15,302 nucleotides of DNA. It comes from JBBQRS01 sp038214535. GTDB lineage: Bacteria; Chloroflexota; Anaerolineae; CG2-30-64-16. The notes beneath the pieces are model-generated. The model saw only the letters and a program-made list of their open reading frames with translations. It had not been told where the DNA came from and did not search any database. Each line of letters starts with the position of its first letter. Within the stretch, counting starts at the first letter, position 1. The translations under genes were made by a program, and so were the position numbers. Below are positions 6,548-14,175 of this stretch, piece after piece. The stretch is taken from positions 1 to 15,302 of the forward strand of contig JBBQRS010000113.1 of NCBI GenBank assembly GCA_038214535.1. The letters are read 5' to 3'.

Positions 6548-9503
6548 AGCCTTGATTCAGCGCACCCCAGACGCGTTCGGGGGTGAGCGGGATCACCGGG
6601 ACCTGCACGCCGATCGCGTCGTAGACGGCGTTTGCGACCGCGGGGGCCACGCCGTCGAGCGGGATTTCCGCTACGGCCTTCACGCCGAAGGGATGCGTCG
6701 GTTCGAAGGTCTGGATGAAACGCACCTGTAGCTCCGGCATTTCGTCCGCCGTGAAGATGCGATAATCGCCGAAGCGCGGGTTCACCAGTTTCCCCTTCTC
6801 ATCAAACACCATTTCCTCACACACGGCATAGCCCAGCGCCTGAGTCATGCCGCCTTCCACTTGGCCCGTCGCGGTGGTCGGGTTGACGATCATGCCGCAA
6901 TCGAGCACCATCACCAGCTTCTCTACCGTCACCTGACCCGTCTCGGTGTCCACGGCGACCTCCGCGTACTGTGCGGCAAACGGCGGCGGGCTGTCGGGGC
7001 TGACGAACGAGCCGACGCCCATGATCTGATGCTGCGAACCATGATGCAGGCTCTCCAGCGCGACCTCGGCCAGCGTGACGCCGCGCCCATCGGCGGCCCA
7101 GGCCTGCCGTTCGGCCAGCACGATCTCATCGGGCGGAACGTCGAGCATCCGGCCCGCGACCGCCTTGATCTGCCCGGCCACCACGCGCGCCGCCTCGACG
7201 ACCGCCGCACCGGAGATGTAGGTCGTGCTGCTGGCGTATGCGCCCTTATCGAAGGGCGTAAAATCGGTGTCCGACGAGTAGGTGATGAAGTCGGACGGCG
7301 GGCAACCCAGCACTTCGGCGGCCATTTGCGTCAGCACGGTGTCCGAGCCGGTACCCAGGTCCGTCGCGCCGACCAGCAGGTTGAAGCTGCCGTCATCGTT
7401 GATCTTGATGCTGGCCGCGCCCATGTCGAGATTCGGAATCGCCGTGCCCTGCATCACCAGCGCCATGCCGACGCCCCTCCTCTGCTCCTCCGCTCCTCCG
7501 CTCCTCCTTCGCTTATTTCCCCAGCCGATCATCTCCGCGCCGATGCGCGCACATTCGGTGATCGCGTTGGTGCGAATCAATTCCGGGTGCGCCTCGCGCC
7601 CCTCGCTCCACGCCTTCGACATGGGATGCTCCTCGCCGGCCTGCACCACGTTCATCAGGCGGAACTCCAGCGGGTCCAGGCCGAGGGCGCGCGCGATGTG
7701 CTCCATGTGGCTTTCCAACGGGAAGAAGCCCTGCGGCACGCCGTAACCGCGATACGCGCCGGAGGTCGGCTTGTTCGTATAGACCACGTCGGCGACGAAG
7801 CGGATGTGCGACGCGCCGTCGGCTCCGCGGTTGGCGGGATAGAGCGACATGCACTTGTGGCCGGTGTTGCCGGTGACGGTGAGCGCGTGGTTGCCGTATG
7901 CGCCCGTGTCGCTGAGCACGCGCATCTCGTTGGCGACCATGCTGCCGTCGGCCATGACGCCGGTGCGCATGCGGACGATCATCGGGTGGCGCGAGGTGGA
8001 GGCGACAAACTGCTCTTCACGCGTGTATTCCAGCTTCACCGGGTGGCCCGTCGCAATGGTCAGGTGCGCGCAGATATCCTCGATTAGCACTTCCTGTTTG
8101 TTGCCGAAGCCGCCGCCGATGCGCGGCTTGATGACACGGATGCGCTTTACCGGCAGCCCCAGCACCGGCGCGAGCAAGCGCCGCGCGTGGAATGGCACCT
8201 GCGTGCTGGTGCGGATCACCATCCGGTCGTCCGAATCCCAGTGCGTGATGCAGACGAATGGCTCGATGGGGGTCTGCTGGACGCGCGGCACTTCGTATTC
8301 CGCCTCGAAGACGTGATCCGCCGCCTGCATCGCGGCATCCACGTCGCCCAGCTCGATGTGGATGTGCGCGGCGACGTTGCGCGTCGGGTCGCATTCGTCG
8401 AACGGTACGTAATCCGGCTCGTCGTGGATGATCGGCGCGCCCGGCTGCATGGCGTCGCGTGGATCGAGGATGAAGGGCAGTTCCTCGTATTCCACTTCGA
8501 TCAGCGCTAGGGCGCGCTGGGCGATCTCTTCGGTCTCGGCGGCCACCGCGGCCACCCGGTCGCCCACGAAACGCATCTTACGATCCAGGCTGACGAAATC
8601 GAGCGGGCCTGGGATCGGATCGGACTGGCCCGCCGTGGAATGCACGACGCGCGGCACATCCTGATAGGTTAGCACCGCATGGACGCCGGGCAGAGCGCGC
8701 GCCTCGCTCACGTCAATGTGCTTGATGTAGCCGTGCGCGATGGGACTGTGCAACAGTTTACCGACCAACATGCCGCGCATCTCCACATCGGCCACGAAGG
8801 CGGGCTTGCCCTGCACCAGTTTGACGGCGTCCACCTTCGGCTCAGGCGCGCCCACATGTTGCGTCTCAACACTACGCGCCACAGAAACCTTTGGCAAAAC
8901 GGTGGTAGTTTGTGTATCCGGTTCCGCGTAATCCGCGGGCGGCTCATCGAGCATAACGGTAGGCAGTTCCATCATGTTGATCGGGGGAGCCAGCCGCCTA
9001 CCCGAAGGAGGTACGTTCTCGCCGCGCATCTGCGCCGCGGCCCGGAGGACGGCCGCAACTGGCTTGACATAACCCGTGCAGCGACACAGCACGCCAGAAA
9101 GCGCCTCGCGCACTTCGGCTTCGCTGGGATTGAGAGTCTGTTCGAGAAGCTGCTGCGCTGCCAACAGTTGGGCCGGTGTGCAATAGCCACACTGGATCGC
9201 GCCGGTCTCGATGAAAGCCTGTTGCAACGGGTGCAACCCATCGGTATGCTTCCAACCCTGTTCGGGGTGCTCGCCCAGCGCCTCAGCCGTTCCCACGCGA
9301 TGACCGTCGGCCTGAGCGGCCAGTAACGTGCATGAGGTCACGGGCAGACCGTCCAAGCGGACGGTACACGCGCCGCACTCGCCCGTTTCGCAGCCGTGCT
9401 TGACGCTGAACACGCCACAGCGTCGCAGGGTATCCAGCAGCGTCTCGTTGGCGGGGGCCTCAAGTGCTACCTGCTCACCGTTCAAAATGATGTTGATTTC
9501 CAT
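6546..9503 (-). CDS. Molybdenum hydroxylase, fused [2Fe-2S] and molybdopterin-binding subunit (xanthine dehydrogenase family)
   Basis: Predicted to hydroxylate an N-heterocycle or aldehyde at a molybdenum centre and pass electrons through two [2Fe-2S] clusters to FAD. The 985 residues begin with a plant-type ferredoxin domain (C38, C43, C46, C58 in HGCETGECGACTV...SC), then the helical [2Fe-2S] domain (C105, C108, C140, C142 in QCGYCTP and LCRCTGY). A proline-rich linker follows (about 160-220), then the catalytic domain, with IGGGFGNKQE (462-471), GAYRGYGVPQ (582-591), LGTGSDT, and VKAVAEIPLDG with the probable catalytic Glu946. The Fe-S/Mo fusion without FAD resembles Desulfovibrio Mop and E. 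coli XdhD. The AYRGYG motif is unlike the CoxL motif (AYxCSFR), arguing against CO dehydrogenase. It follows the FAD gene by 13 bases, with GGAG before ATG 9503. Residues 665-676 (RRRSGGAEEQRR) come from a tandem-repeat insert. The substrate cannot be set from sequence; no XdhC-type maturation factor is in the window. Confidence 0.93.
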   Translation of the reverse strand: MEINIILNGEQVALEAPANETLLDTLRRCGVFSVKHGCETGECGACTVRLDGLPVTSCTLLAAQADGHRVGTAEALGEHPEQGWKHTDGLHPLQQAFIETGAIQCGYCTPAQLLAAQQLLEQTLNPSEAEVREALSGVLCRCTGYVKPVAAVLRAAAQMRGENVPPSGRRLAPPINMMELPTVMLDEPPADYAEPDTQTTTVLPKVSVARSVETQHVGAPEPKVDAVKLVQGKPAFVADVEMRGMLVGKLLHSPIAHGYIKHIDVSEARALPGVHAVLTYQDVPRVVHSTAGQSDPIPGPLDFVSLDRKMRFVGDRVAAVAAETEEIAQRALALIEVEYEELPFILDPRDAMQPGAPIIHDEPDYVPFDECDPTRNVAAHIHIELGDVDAAMQAADHVFEAEYEVPRVQQTPIEPFVCITHWDSDDRMVIRTSTQVPFHARRLLAPVLGLPVKRIRVIKPRIGGGFGNKQEVLIEDICAHLTIATGHPVKLEYTREEQFVASTSRHPMIVRMRTGVMADGSMVANEMRVLSDTGAYGNHALTVTGNTGHKCMSLYPANRGADGASHIRFVADVVYTNKPTSGAYRGYGVPQGFFPLESHMEHIARALGLDPLEFRLMNVVQAGEEHPMSKAWSEGREAHPELIRTNAITECARIGAEMIGWGNKRRRSGGAEEQRRGVGMALVMQGTAIPNLDMGAASIKINDDGSFNLLVGATDLGTGSDTVLTQMAAEVLGCPPSDFITYSSDTDFTPFDKGAYASSTTYISGAAVVEAARVVAGQIKAVAGRMLDVPPDEIVLAERQAWAADGRGVTLAEVALESLHHGSQHQIMGVGSFVSPDSPPPFAAQYAEVAVDTETGQVTVEKLVMVLDCGMIVNPTTATGQVEGGMTQALGYAVCEEMVFDEKGKLVNPRFGDYRIFTADEMPELQVRFIQTFEPTHPFGVKAVAEIPLDGVAPAVANAVYDAIGVQVPVIPLTPERVWGALNQG
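7484..7507. repeat. Three perfect tandem copies of an 8-bp unit inside the molybdenum hydroxylase gene
   Basis: GCTCCTCC occurs three times end to end (7484-7491, 7492-7499, 7500-7507), flanked by further CTCC-rich sequence. On the coding strand it contributes to RRRSGGAEEQRR between EMIGWGN and GVGMALV. Since 8 is not a multiple of 3, gain or loss of one unit would shift the frame. Confidence 0.9.
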
Positions 9504-9516
9504 GATGATGCTCCGC

Positions 9517-10395
9517 TTATGCCGTCAGGGCCGCGGCCTGTCGCAGAACGCGTGTGGACAGGACTTCCGCCATCGCACGCCGATATTCGGATGATCCGCG
9601 GTAGTCGCCGGGAGGAGTAAGATCGCGCGCCGCCAGGGAAGCCGCTTCGGCAATCGCCGTACGCGTCAATGGGTGATCGGATAACCGCGCCATCGCCCCG
9701 CTCGCTATCAGCGGCAGGTCAGCCACGCCGCCCAACGCCAACCGGGCGCGGACGCAACGCCCCTCCGCAGCCTCCACCACCGCATACGCCGCGACGATTG
9801 GTGCATCGGACGCGGTGCGCGCGACGTAGGCCAGCGCACCGCGTTGCGCCGGTGCGCCGAGCGGAACTCGTAGCTCGACCACGAGGGCAGGCGTTGCCAA
9901 GATGCGCGACCGTTGTGACAGGAAATCGGCCAGACCGAGCATTAGATAACCTGCCTGCGTGTAGAGTCTGACCGTTGTGTCACAGGCCAATAGCGCAAGC
10001 AGCAGCGGGTCATTGGACTGCGCGACCACCACCGCGCCGCCAACCGTCGCCCGGTTGCGCTGCACGTTGCCGCCCCAATGTCCTGCGCCCTCAGACAGGA
10101 CGCCGGAACTCAGCCCGCATGCCGTCTCATCCTGCGCCAACGCAGCGCGCGTGACCATTGCGCCAATCCGCAGCGCACCTTCCGCAGCATCCTGCGCCAG
10201 ATGATTCAAGTCGAGAGATTGCAAATCCACGACCGCTCTGATCGAATCGTCCGCTGAAGCCAGCAAGGTATCGCCGCCCGCCAGCACGACAGTGCGAACT
10301 TCGGGGCGCGCCAATAAGGTCAGCACGCGATCGAAGGATCGTTCCGGAATGGGATCCGATGCGGGACGATGATATTCTTTCAGATTAAGCAACAT
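9517..10395 (-). CDS. Molybdenum hydroxylase FAD-binding subunit (CoxM/XdhB-type)
   Basis: Carries FAD and passes electrons from the Fe-S clusters of its partner to the final acceptor. The 292 residues show the FAD_binding_5 fold: VLAGGDTLLA (37-46, equivalent to the AGGTDL pyrophosphate loop) and RNRATVGGAVVVAQSNDP (113-130, equivalent to the RNxGTIGGNxxxxxPxxD flavin loop). A CO_deh_flav_C-like domain ends with PPGDYRGSSEYRRAMAEVL (261-279). ATG 10395 is chosen because AAGGAG lies six bases upstream and the flavin fold starts there; an in-frame upstream start at 10443 would add 16 unlikely residues. It is the first gene of the minus-strand operon and shares a divergent promoter region with the phosphoesterase gene. 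It is close to the family length of about 280-300 residues. Confidence 0.92.
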   Translation of the reverse strand: MLLNLKEYHRPASDPIPERSFDRVLTLLARPEVRTVVLAGGDTLLASADDSIRAVVDLQSLDLNHLAQDAAEGALRIGAMVTRAALAQDETACGLSSGVLSEGAGHWGGNVQRNRATVGGAVVVAQSNDPLLLALLACDTTVRLYTQAGYLMLGLADFLSQRSRILATPALVVELRVPLGAPAQRGALAYVARTASDAPIVAAYAVVEAAEGRCVRARLALGGVADLPLIASGAMARLSDHPLTRTAIAEAASLAARDLTPPGDYRGSSEYRRAMAEVLSTRVLRQAAALTA

Positions 10396-10463
10396 GGCGG
10401 TCTCCTTACCCCGTACAAACCGAATCCGTGCATCTGTGACCAATAATCCATGGCCGCCTCTTG

Positions 10464-10472
10464 ATTATAGCA
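10464..10472 (-). promoter_or_regulatory. Extended -10 promoter of the molybdenum hydroxylase operon
   Basis: On the minus strand TGCTATAAT gives a consensus TATAAT (10464-10469) with a TGn extension. No clear -35 is seen 17 bases upstream. The start would be near 10457, about 60 bases before ATG 10395. Directly upstream lies an AACGC-TGCT-GCGTT hairpin followed by seven T residues (10477-10495, minus-strand sense), which could block read-through antisense to the divergent gene. Confidence 0.6.
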
Positions 10473-10493
10473 CAACAAAAAAACGCAGCAGCG

Positions 10494-10522
10494 TTGCCGG
10501 GGCGCGTAAACCATGTTATAAC
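10494..10522 (+). promoter_or_regulatory. Promoter of the phosphoesterase-GNAT operon
   Basis: TTGCCG (10494-10499) and TATAAC (10517-10522) are separated by 17 bases, each one or two bases from consensus. The start would be near 10529, about 20 bases before ATG 10550. It runs divergently from the molybdenum hydroxylase promoter, with the two -10 boxes about 48 bases apart. Confidence 0.6.
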
Positions 10523-10549
10523 GGGGGGCGGAAAACAAAAGCAACGGAC

Positions 10550-11548
10550 ATGAGGAATATGCGAACACGATGGATTGGCGGGCTGGCCGGAGCGGGGACG
10601 GCAGCGCTGCTTTACGCTCACTACGTCGAACGCGTGCAGGTCGAGCTTTCACGTTACACGGTCACGACCGACGCCCAAGGGTTACCCCCCGGCGGCGTGA
10701 CCATTTTGCATCTCTCGGATTTCCACTTCCGCGCGGATGACGCCGTGCAGGAACGCAAGATCGTGCGCTTGCTGGAACTGCTCGAGCCGGAACAATACGA
10801 CATCCTCGCACTGACCGGTGACCTGGTACATGACGTGGGCGGGTTCCCCACCGCCCTGCGGCTCATCCGCCAATTACAGCCACGCTGGGGTGCGTTCAGC
10901 GTCCCCGGCAACCATGATTACGCCGAATATTCGGTGTGGGGCGTCTTCGATCAGACCTGGCAGGAGGCGGGCGGGGCCACGCTTTCCATCGCGCAGTTGG
11001 GCGAATCGGCGCGCCGGATCGCGGACTTCATCGGCAAAGTGCTGCGCAACGATCTGGTGCGCCTGCCGGTCGCCGCCAACGACGTTCCCGCGATGCACCG
11101 CCAGTTATACGAGGTCGGGGCCAACCCGCTGGTGAACTGCGCCACGCCCGTGCAGATCCCCGGCGGGGAATTGTGGATCGCAGGCGTGGATGACATCAAC
11201 GAAGGCGCGCCCGACCTGGCTCAGGCTCTGGCCGATGTGCCTATCAGCGCGCCGCTCATCGTGCTGGCGCACAACCCGGACATTTTCCTCGACCCCGCCA
11301 TTGAACGCGCCGATCTGGTGTTATGCGGTCACACCCATGGCGGCCAAATTAAGGTCCCACTGGTTGGTGTGGCCCACACCCAGGGGACGCACCTGACGCG
11401 TCAGGAACCGGCGGGGTGGTTCCGGCGCGGCCGGGCGCGCATGTTCGTCAGCCGGGGGCTGGGCGAGAGCATCCCGCTGCGGTTTGGGGTGCGCCCGCAG
11501 GCGGCGCTGATTACCCTGCGGAGCGGTAAGGACCTCACCGGCGGGTAG
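10550..11548 (+). CDS. Membrane-anchored calcineurin-like metallophosphoesterase (YkuE/YaeI type)
   Basis: A predicted two-metal phosphoesterase. The 332 residues carry the complete metal-binding set in order: DFH (57-59, DxH) in LHLSDFHF, GD (90-91) in LTGDLVHD, GNHD (120-123), H241 in VLAHNPDIF, and GHTH (260-263) in CGHTHGGQIKVP. A short hydrophobic N-terminal stretch (WIGGLAGAGTAALLYAHYV, 8-26) looks like a membrane anchor, as in the YkuE/YaeI group. Members of that group act on phosphodiesters or lipid-linked substrates, but the substrate here cannot be told. ATG 10550 is chosen; ATG 10559 is nearly as good and leaves out only three residues. The frame is open back to 10394, but that would overlap the divergent promoters and lacks homology. 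Its stop overlaps the region of the next gene's start (TAGTGATG), suggesting translational coupling. Confidence 0.9.
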   Translation: MRNMRTRWIGGLAGAGTAALLYAHYVERVQVELSRYTVTTDAQGLPPGGVTILHLSDFHFRADDAVQERKIVRLLELLEPEQYDILALTGDLVHDVGGFPTALRLIRQLQPRWGAFSVPGNHDYAEYSVWGVFDQTWQEAGGATLSIAQLGESARRIADFIGKVLRNDLVRLPVAANDVPAMHRQLYEVGANPLVNCATPVQIPGGELWIAGVDDINEGAPDLAQALADVPISAPLIVLAHNPDIFLDPAIERADLVLCGHTHGGQIKVPLVGVAHTQGTHLTRQEPAGWFRRGRARMFVSRGLGESIPLRFGVRPQAALITLRSGKDLTGG

Positions 11549-11550
11549 TG

Positions 11551-12612
11551 ATGACCAATATTTATGTCCCCGGGCTGTTTTCGCCCCGGCAACCCGACGA
11601 ATTGATCTACGTGGTCCGGGAGGCCGGGCCTGGCGGCGACCGGCGCAAGCTGGCAAAGTTGCCGTGGCGCATCTATCGCGGCGACCGTTACTGGTCGCCG
11701 CCGTCGCGCCGCCACGCAACGCGCATCCTCTCACCCGGGCACAACCCATCTCTGCAACAAACGCCCGTCGAATTGTTTGTGGCTGAGGCGCGCAACGGCG
11801 TCGTCGGTGATGAGATCATTGGCGGCATTGCGGTGTGGCGCAGCAGGGACGCCGAAGGCGAAGCAGTCGCCCACTTCGGGATGTTCGAGGTTGCCAACAA
11901 TCCGGAGGTGGGCGAGGCGTTGATCGAGGCTGCGGAATTCGGGCTGATGGAACGCGACCCGGTCGAGGCCATCCGTGGGCCATTCAGCCTCGATACCCGC
12001 CGCGCGGCGGGCCTATTGGTGGACGGATTTAACGTTTCCTCCGGCCCATTTCTACCCTACAACGCGCCCTACTATCCCGAAATGATCGAGCACGCGGGCT
12101 ATGAACCTGTTTCAGAGACATATGCTTTCATTCTGTCGGCAGATGCTTCAGCAGTCTCCCATGATCCGGTCAACGTCGTCAGCCCGAAAGAAGAACCTGA
12201 AGCCTGGGCGCAGTTTGTGGCGGGCGCGCCGGCATTTCAGCGCGCCGTAGTTGCAGCGAATCCGGGCGCGTTTGGCCTCACGATGATGGATGTCAGCGGC
12301 AACGTAGCGGCAGGGTTGATCCTGATTCCGAACGCCGGTGGGGCCACGCGTGTCCGGGGTCTGTCGGGGCGTTTGTTCAAGAGCCGTGGAGGACGGTTGC
12401 TGGCCCTGTCCGTGGGCGCGCCTGAGGCGCCGGACGCGGAGTCCGGGCTGCGCGATCTCTATGCCGCGGCCGCTCTTCGCGCCCATCGGATCGGCGCGCC
12501 GGAAGTCCTCTGCGCGCCGATCCCCGCGGAAGACGCGCCCACCCTGCGCGCGCTTAAGTCGCTGGGCGCACATAAAGTGCAAACTTATCGCATTTACGAA
12601 AAGCGCTTTTGA
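11551..12612 (+). CDS. GNAT-superfamily-like protein of unknown substrate
   Basis: A 353-residue product with the hallmarks of a poorly characterised acyltransferase-like family. It has an N-terminal LPWRIYRGDRYWSPP (38-52, compare 'LPxRxYRxDPNWVPP'), then VELFVAEA, GGIAVW and HFGMFEVANNPEVGEALIEAA (108-128), then IRGPFSLDTRRAAGLLVDGF (141-160), and PYNAPYYPEMIEHAGYEP (169-186). These correspond to 'GFFE...D...A..Ll.aA', 'RGP.s.s.n...GlLvdGFd' and 'PYnPpYYpelle.aGF' of the family. The C-terminal half is more divergent. No classical acetyl-CoA loop (RxxGxG/A) is clear, so catalysis is uncertain. ATG 11551 follows the upstream stop by two bases; GTG 11548, overlapping the stop TAG, is the other choice. 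Co-expression with the phosphoesterase is expected. It ends 31 bases from the convergent STAND gene. Confidence 0.75.
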   Translation: MTNIYVPGLFSPRQPDELIYVVREAGPGGDRRKLAKLPWRIYRGDRYWSPPSRRHATRILSPGHNPSLQQTPVELFVAEARNGVVGDEIIGGIAVWRSRDAEGEAVAHFGMFEVANNPEVGEALIEAAEFGLMERDPVEAIRGPFSLDTRRAAGLLVDGFNVSSGPFLPYNAPYYPEMIEHAGYEPVSETYAFILSADASAVSHDPVNVVSPKEEPEAWAQFVAGAPAFQRAVVAANPGAFGLTMMDVSGNVAAGLILIPNAGGATRVRGLSGRLFKSRGGRLLALSVGAPEAPDAESGLRDLYAAAALRAHRIGAPEVLCAPIPAEDAPTLRALKSLGAHKVQTYRIYEKRF

Positions 12613-12643
12613 GGGGATGGTCGAAGAACCCGGAAACACAGTC

Positions 12644-14104
12644 TTACATAGGGGGCTGCGATTCCTGAGCATCCCCGCGCGTCTTGCGGATGGCTTCTGC
12701 TGCCGCTTCCACATCGGCCAGCGTGATGCGAAGTCGCCGCGCTGCCAGCATGTGGTTCACCGCCGCGAGCGCGTGTTGTTGCAAACGGTGCGGTCGCCCG
12801 TCGGCCAGGTTTATCAGGTAGTCCAGCGCCTCCGGGTCCCATTCATAAATGCCCTGCACCGGTTCGATGAGTAGCCGTCGGGCTTCTGCATCGGAGAACG
12901 GCTCCAGCGCGATCTCGTAGAACAGATTGTACCAGGGGCTTTCTTCCCGCATCCAAGCCTTGCTGATGTATGCGCCTGCGACCACCGCGCCCACATTCTC
13001 GGATAATTCGCTGACGAGGATGCGCCGCAACTGCTGCTGGATCAGGGTATCGTAGCCGTTGATCACATCCACTTCGTCGAGCATCAGCACCAGCCGCGGG
13101 AGATGTGGGGCCGTCACGGGTTTGAGCGCATCGAGTAAGGCGCGCAGGTCGGCGGTGAAATCGCGGTCCGAGTACTGCGCCGCCGGAACTGTGTGGAAGT
13201 AAAGCGTCGGCCTCTCGTCCGGCAGATAGCCGCGTGCAGCGTCGAGGGTTGCATCCATCATTAGATGGAAGAAATACTCCTGCGGCGTCCCCTCCAGGTC
13301 TATCATCACGGGAATAAACGCCCATTCGGGATCGTCCGTAGTACGCAGCAGGTCGGCCAGTTGATAGAGCAGGCTGGTCTTGCCGATGCGGCGCTCACCC
13401 TGAATCATCACGCTGTTCTGGTGCAGCCCGCCGGCGATCCGATTCAGCAGATCGCGGCGCGCGAAGAACATCTCGGGGCGGCGCACCGGTTCCCCGGAGA
13501 TGTAGGGGTTGAAATGGCGCTCGAACGCCAGTTCCTCGCGCACGCTCCGGTCGGCCACGCCGTTGCGTGCGCCCTTGCGATTCGACCACGCCCACATGCT
13601 CGCTGCGCCCAACGCTGCGCCGAGCAACAATGCGAGCGCAATCGCGCCCCAGGGGATGGCTGCCGGATCGAACGTGGCGACGGCCCCGGTTGACGCCTCC
13701 ACGGGAACTTCGTGCATTTGCGAGTAGTTGAAATCGGCGTCACGCGTCTGCGCGCGCAGGACGTAGCGTCCCGGCGGCAACGGCTCGTTGCGGTACGCGG
13801 TGATGAGGGGCGCGCCGATGCTGGCGACGGGGTCGCGCAGGATCGCGCCGGGCGCGTCCACGGGCACGAGCTGGAGCAGGTAGACGAGTTGGTCGGGCGG
13901 GGTGAGGTCATCGCCGCCGACGAGCTCGACCGACTCAAGCGCGCTGACGACCACCGGGTCACCAAGTGGCAGTTCGGCGAGGCTTTCGCCATTCACGGCG
14001 GCGATGCGCACCCAGGGGATGCCCGATTGAGCGGAAACCGCATCGCCCCGCGCCAGGAGCAGCAGTGGAGAAAACAAGCACAGGACAAGTTTCCGTAAGC
14101 TCAT
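12644..14104 (-). CDS. Membrane sensor with Y_Y_Y-like extracellular domain and cytoplasmic STAND-type ATPase
   Basis: A 486-residue single-pass membrane protein. Residues 1-25 are a signal peptide (KLVLCLFSPLLLLA, probable cleavage AVSA|QS). Residues about 26-140 lie outside; the segment VYLLQLVPVD...ITAYRNEPLPPGRYVLRAQTRD resembles a Y_Y_Y domain (compare 'Y.nLPPGxYxfrvrArdxdGnws'). A transmembrane helix follows at about 151-173 and a basic stop-transfer SNRKGAR. The cytoplasmic part begins NPYISGEPVRRPEMFFARRDLL and holds Walker A GERRIGKT (236-243), Walker B LVLMLDE (338-344), and the helical tail ARRLLIEPVQG...ADGRPHRLQQHAL (408-446), which matches the STAND 'EPV.G....TGGHPYLLQ' region. 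STAND ATPases act as nucleotide-dependent switches. An external ligand or envelope state could set its activity, but no effector domain or partner is visible. The Shine-Dalgarno is weak. The architecture seems uncommon; the ATPase call is firm, the Y_Y_Y call moderate. Confidence 0.85.
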   Translation of the reverse strand: MSLRKLVLCLFSPLLLLARGDAVSAQSGIPWVRIAAVNGESLAELPLGDPVVVSALESVELVGGDDLTPPDQLVYLLQLVPVDAPGAILRDPVASIGAPLITAYRNEPLPPGRYVLRAQTRDADFNYSQMHEVPVEASTGAVATFDPAAIPWGAIALALLLGAALGAASMWAWSNRKGARNGVADRSVREELAFERHFNPYISGEPVRRPEMFFARRDLLNRIAGGLHQNSVMIQGERRIGKTSLLYQLADLLRTTDDPEWAFIPVMIDLEGTPQEYFFHLMMDATLDAARGYLPDERPTLYFHTVPAAQYSDRDFTADLRALLDALKPVTAPHLPRLVLMLDEVDVINGYDTLIQQQLRRILVSELSENVGAVVAGAYISKAWMREESPWYNLFYEIALEPFSDAEARRLLIEPVQGIYEWDPEALDYLINLADGRPHRLQQHALAAVNHMLAARRLRITLADVEAAAEAIRKTRGDAQESQPPM

Positions 14105-14126
14105 GGCATGATTGGGGCAGGCATGG

Positions 14127-14139
14127 GACTTTCAAAGTC
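14127..14139. repeat. 13-bp perfect palindrome in the STAND leader
   Basis: GACTTT-C-AAAGTC is a perfect inverted repeat. It lies in the intergenic region, about 24-36 bases downstream of the predicted start of the minus-strand STAND transcript and 22 bases before its ATG. It could be an operator or an mRNA hairpin. A second, shorter palindrome, GACC-CC-GGTC, lies at 14143-14152. No regulator gene is adjacent. Confidence 0.45.
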
Positions 14140-14166
14140 TGTGACCCCGGTCATCTTTCGGGTCGG

Positions 14167-14175
14167 TGGTATAAT
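14167..14175 (+). promoter_or_regulatory. Extended -10 promoter of the CaMKII_AD-SDR operon
   Basis: TGGTATAAT is a consensus TATAAT (14170-14175) with a TGn extension; no good -35 is seen. The start would be near 14182, about 45 bases before ATG 14228. The -10 overlaps the -10 of the minus-strand promoter. Confidence 0.6.

Noticed and set aside
6169..6549. Plus-strand open frame of 126 codons over the 103-aa gene and the repeat
   Set aside because: It runs antisense to a gene with a strong Shine-Dalgarno and continues through a dispersed repeat, with low-complexity Ser/Arg content.
6861..8087. Long plus-strand open frame (408 codons) opposite the molybdenum hydroxylase
   Set aside because: It is the antisense shadow of a clearly real gene. 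Its product is rich in His, Arg and Asp with no family motifs, and it has no ribosome binding site.
8679..9326. Plus-strand open frame of 215 codons opposite the Fe-S domain
   Set aside because: Antisense to the cysteine motifs of the [2Fe-2S] domains; no recognisable domain.
10394..10549. 52-residue N-terminal extension of the phosphoesterase
   Set aside because: It covers both divergent promoters and would overlap the start of the FAD gene; it has no homology-like features and the anchor sequence starts at 10550.
12613..12643. Bidirectional terminator between the convergent GNAT and STAND genes
   Set aside because: The 31-base gap has no hairpin with a T-tract on either strand.
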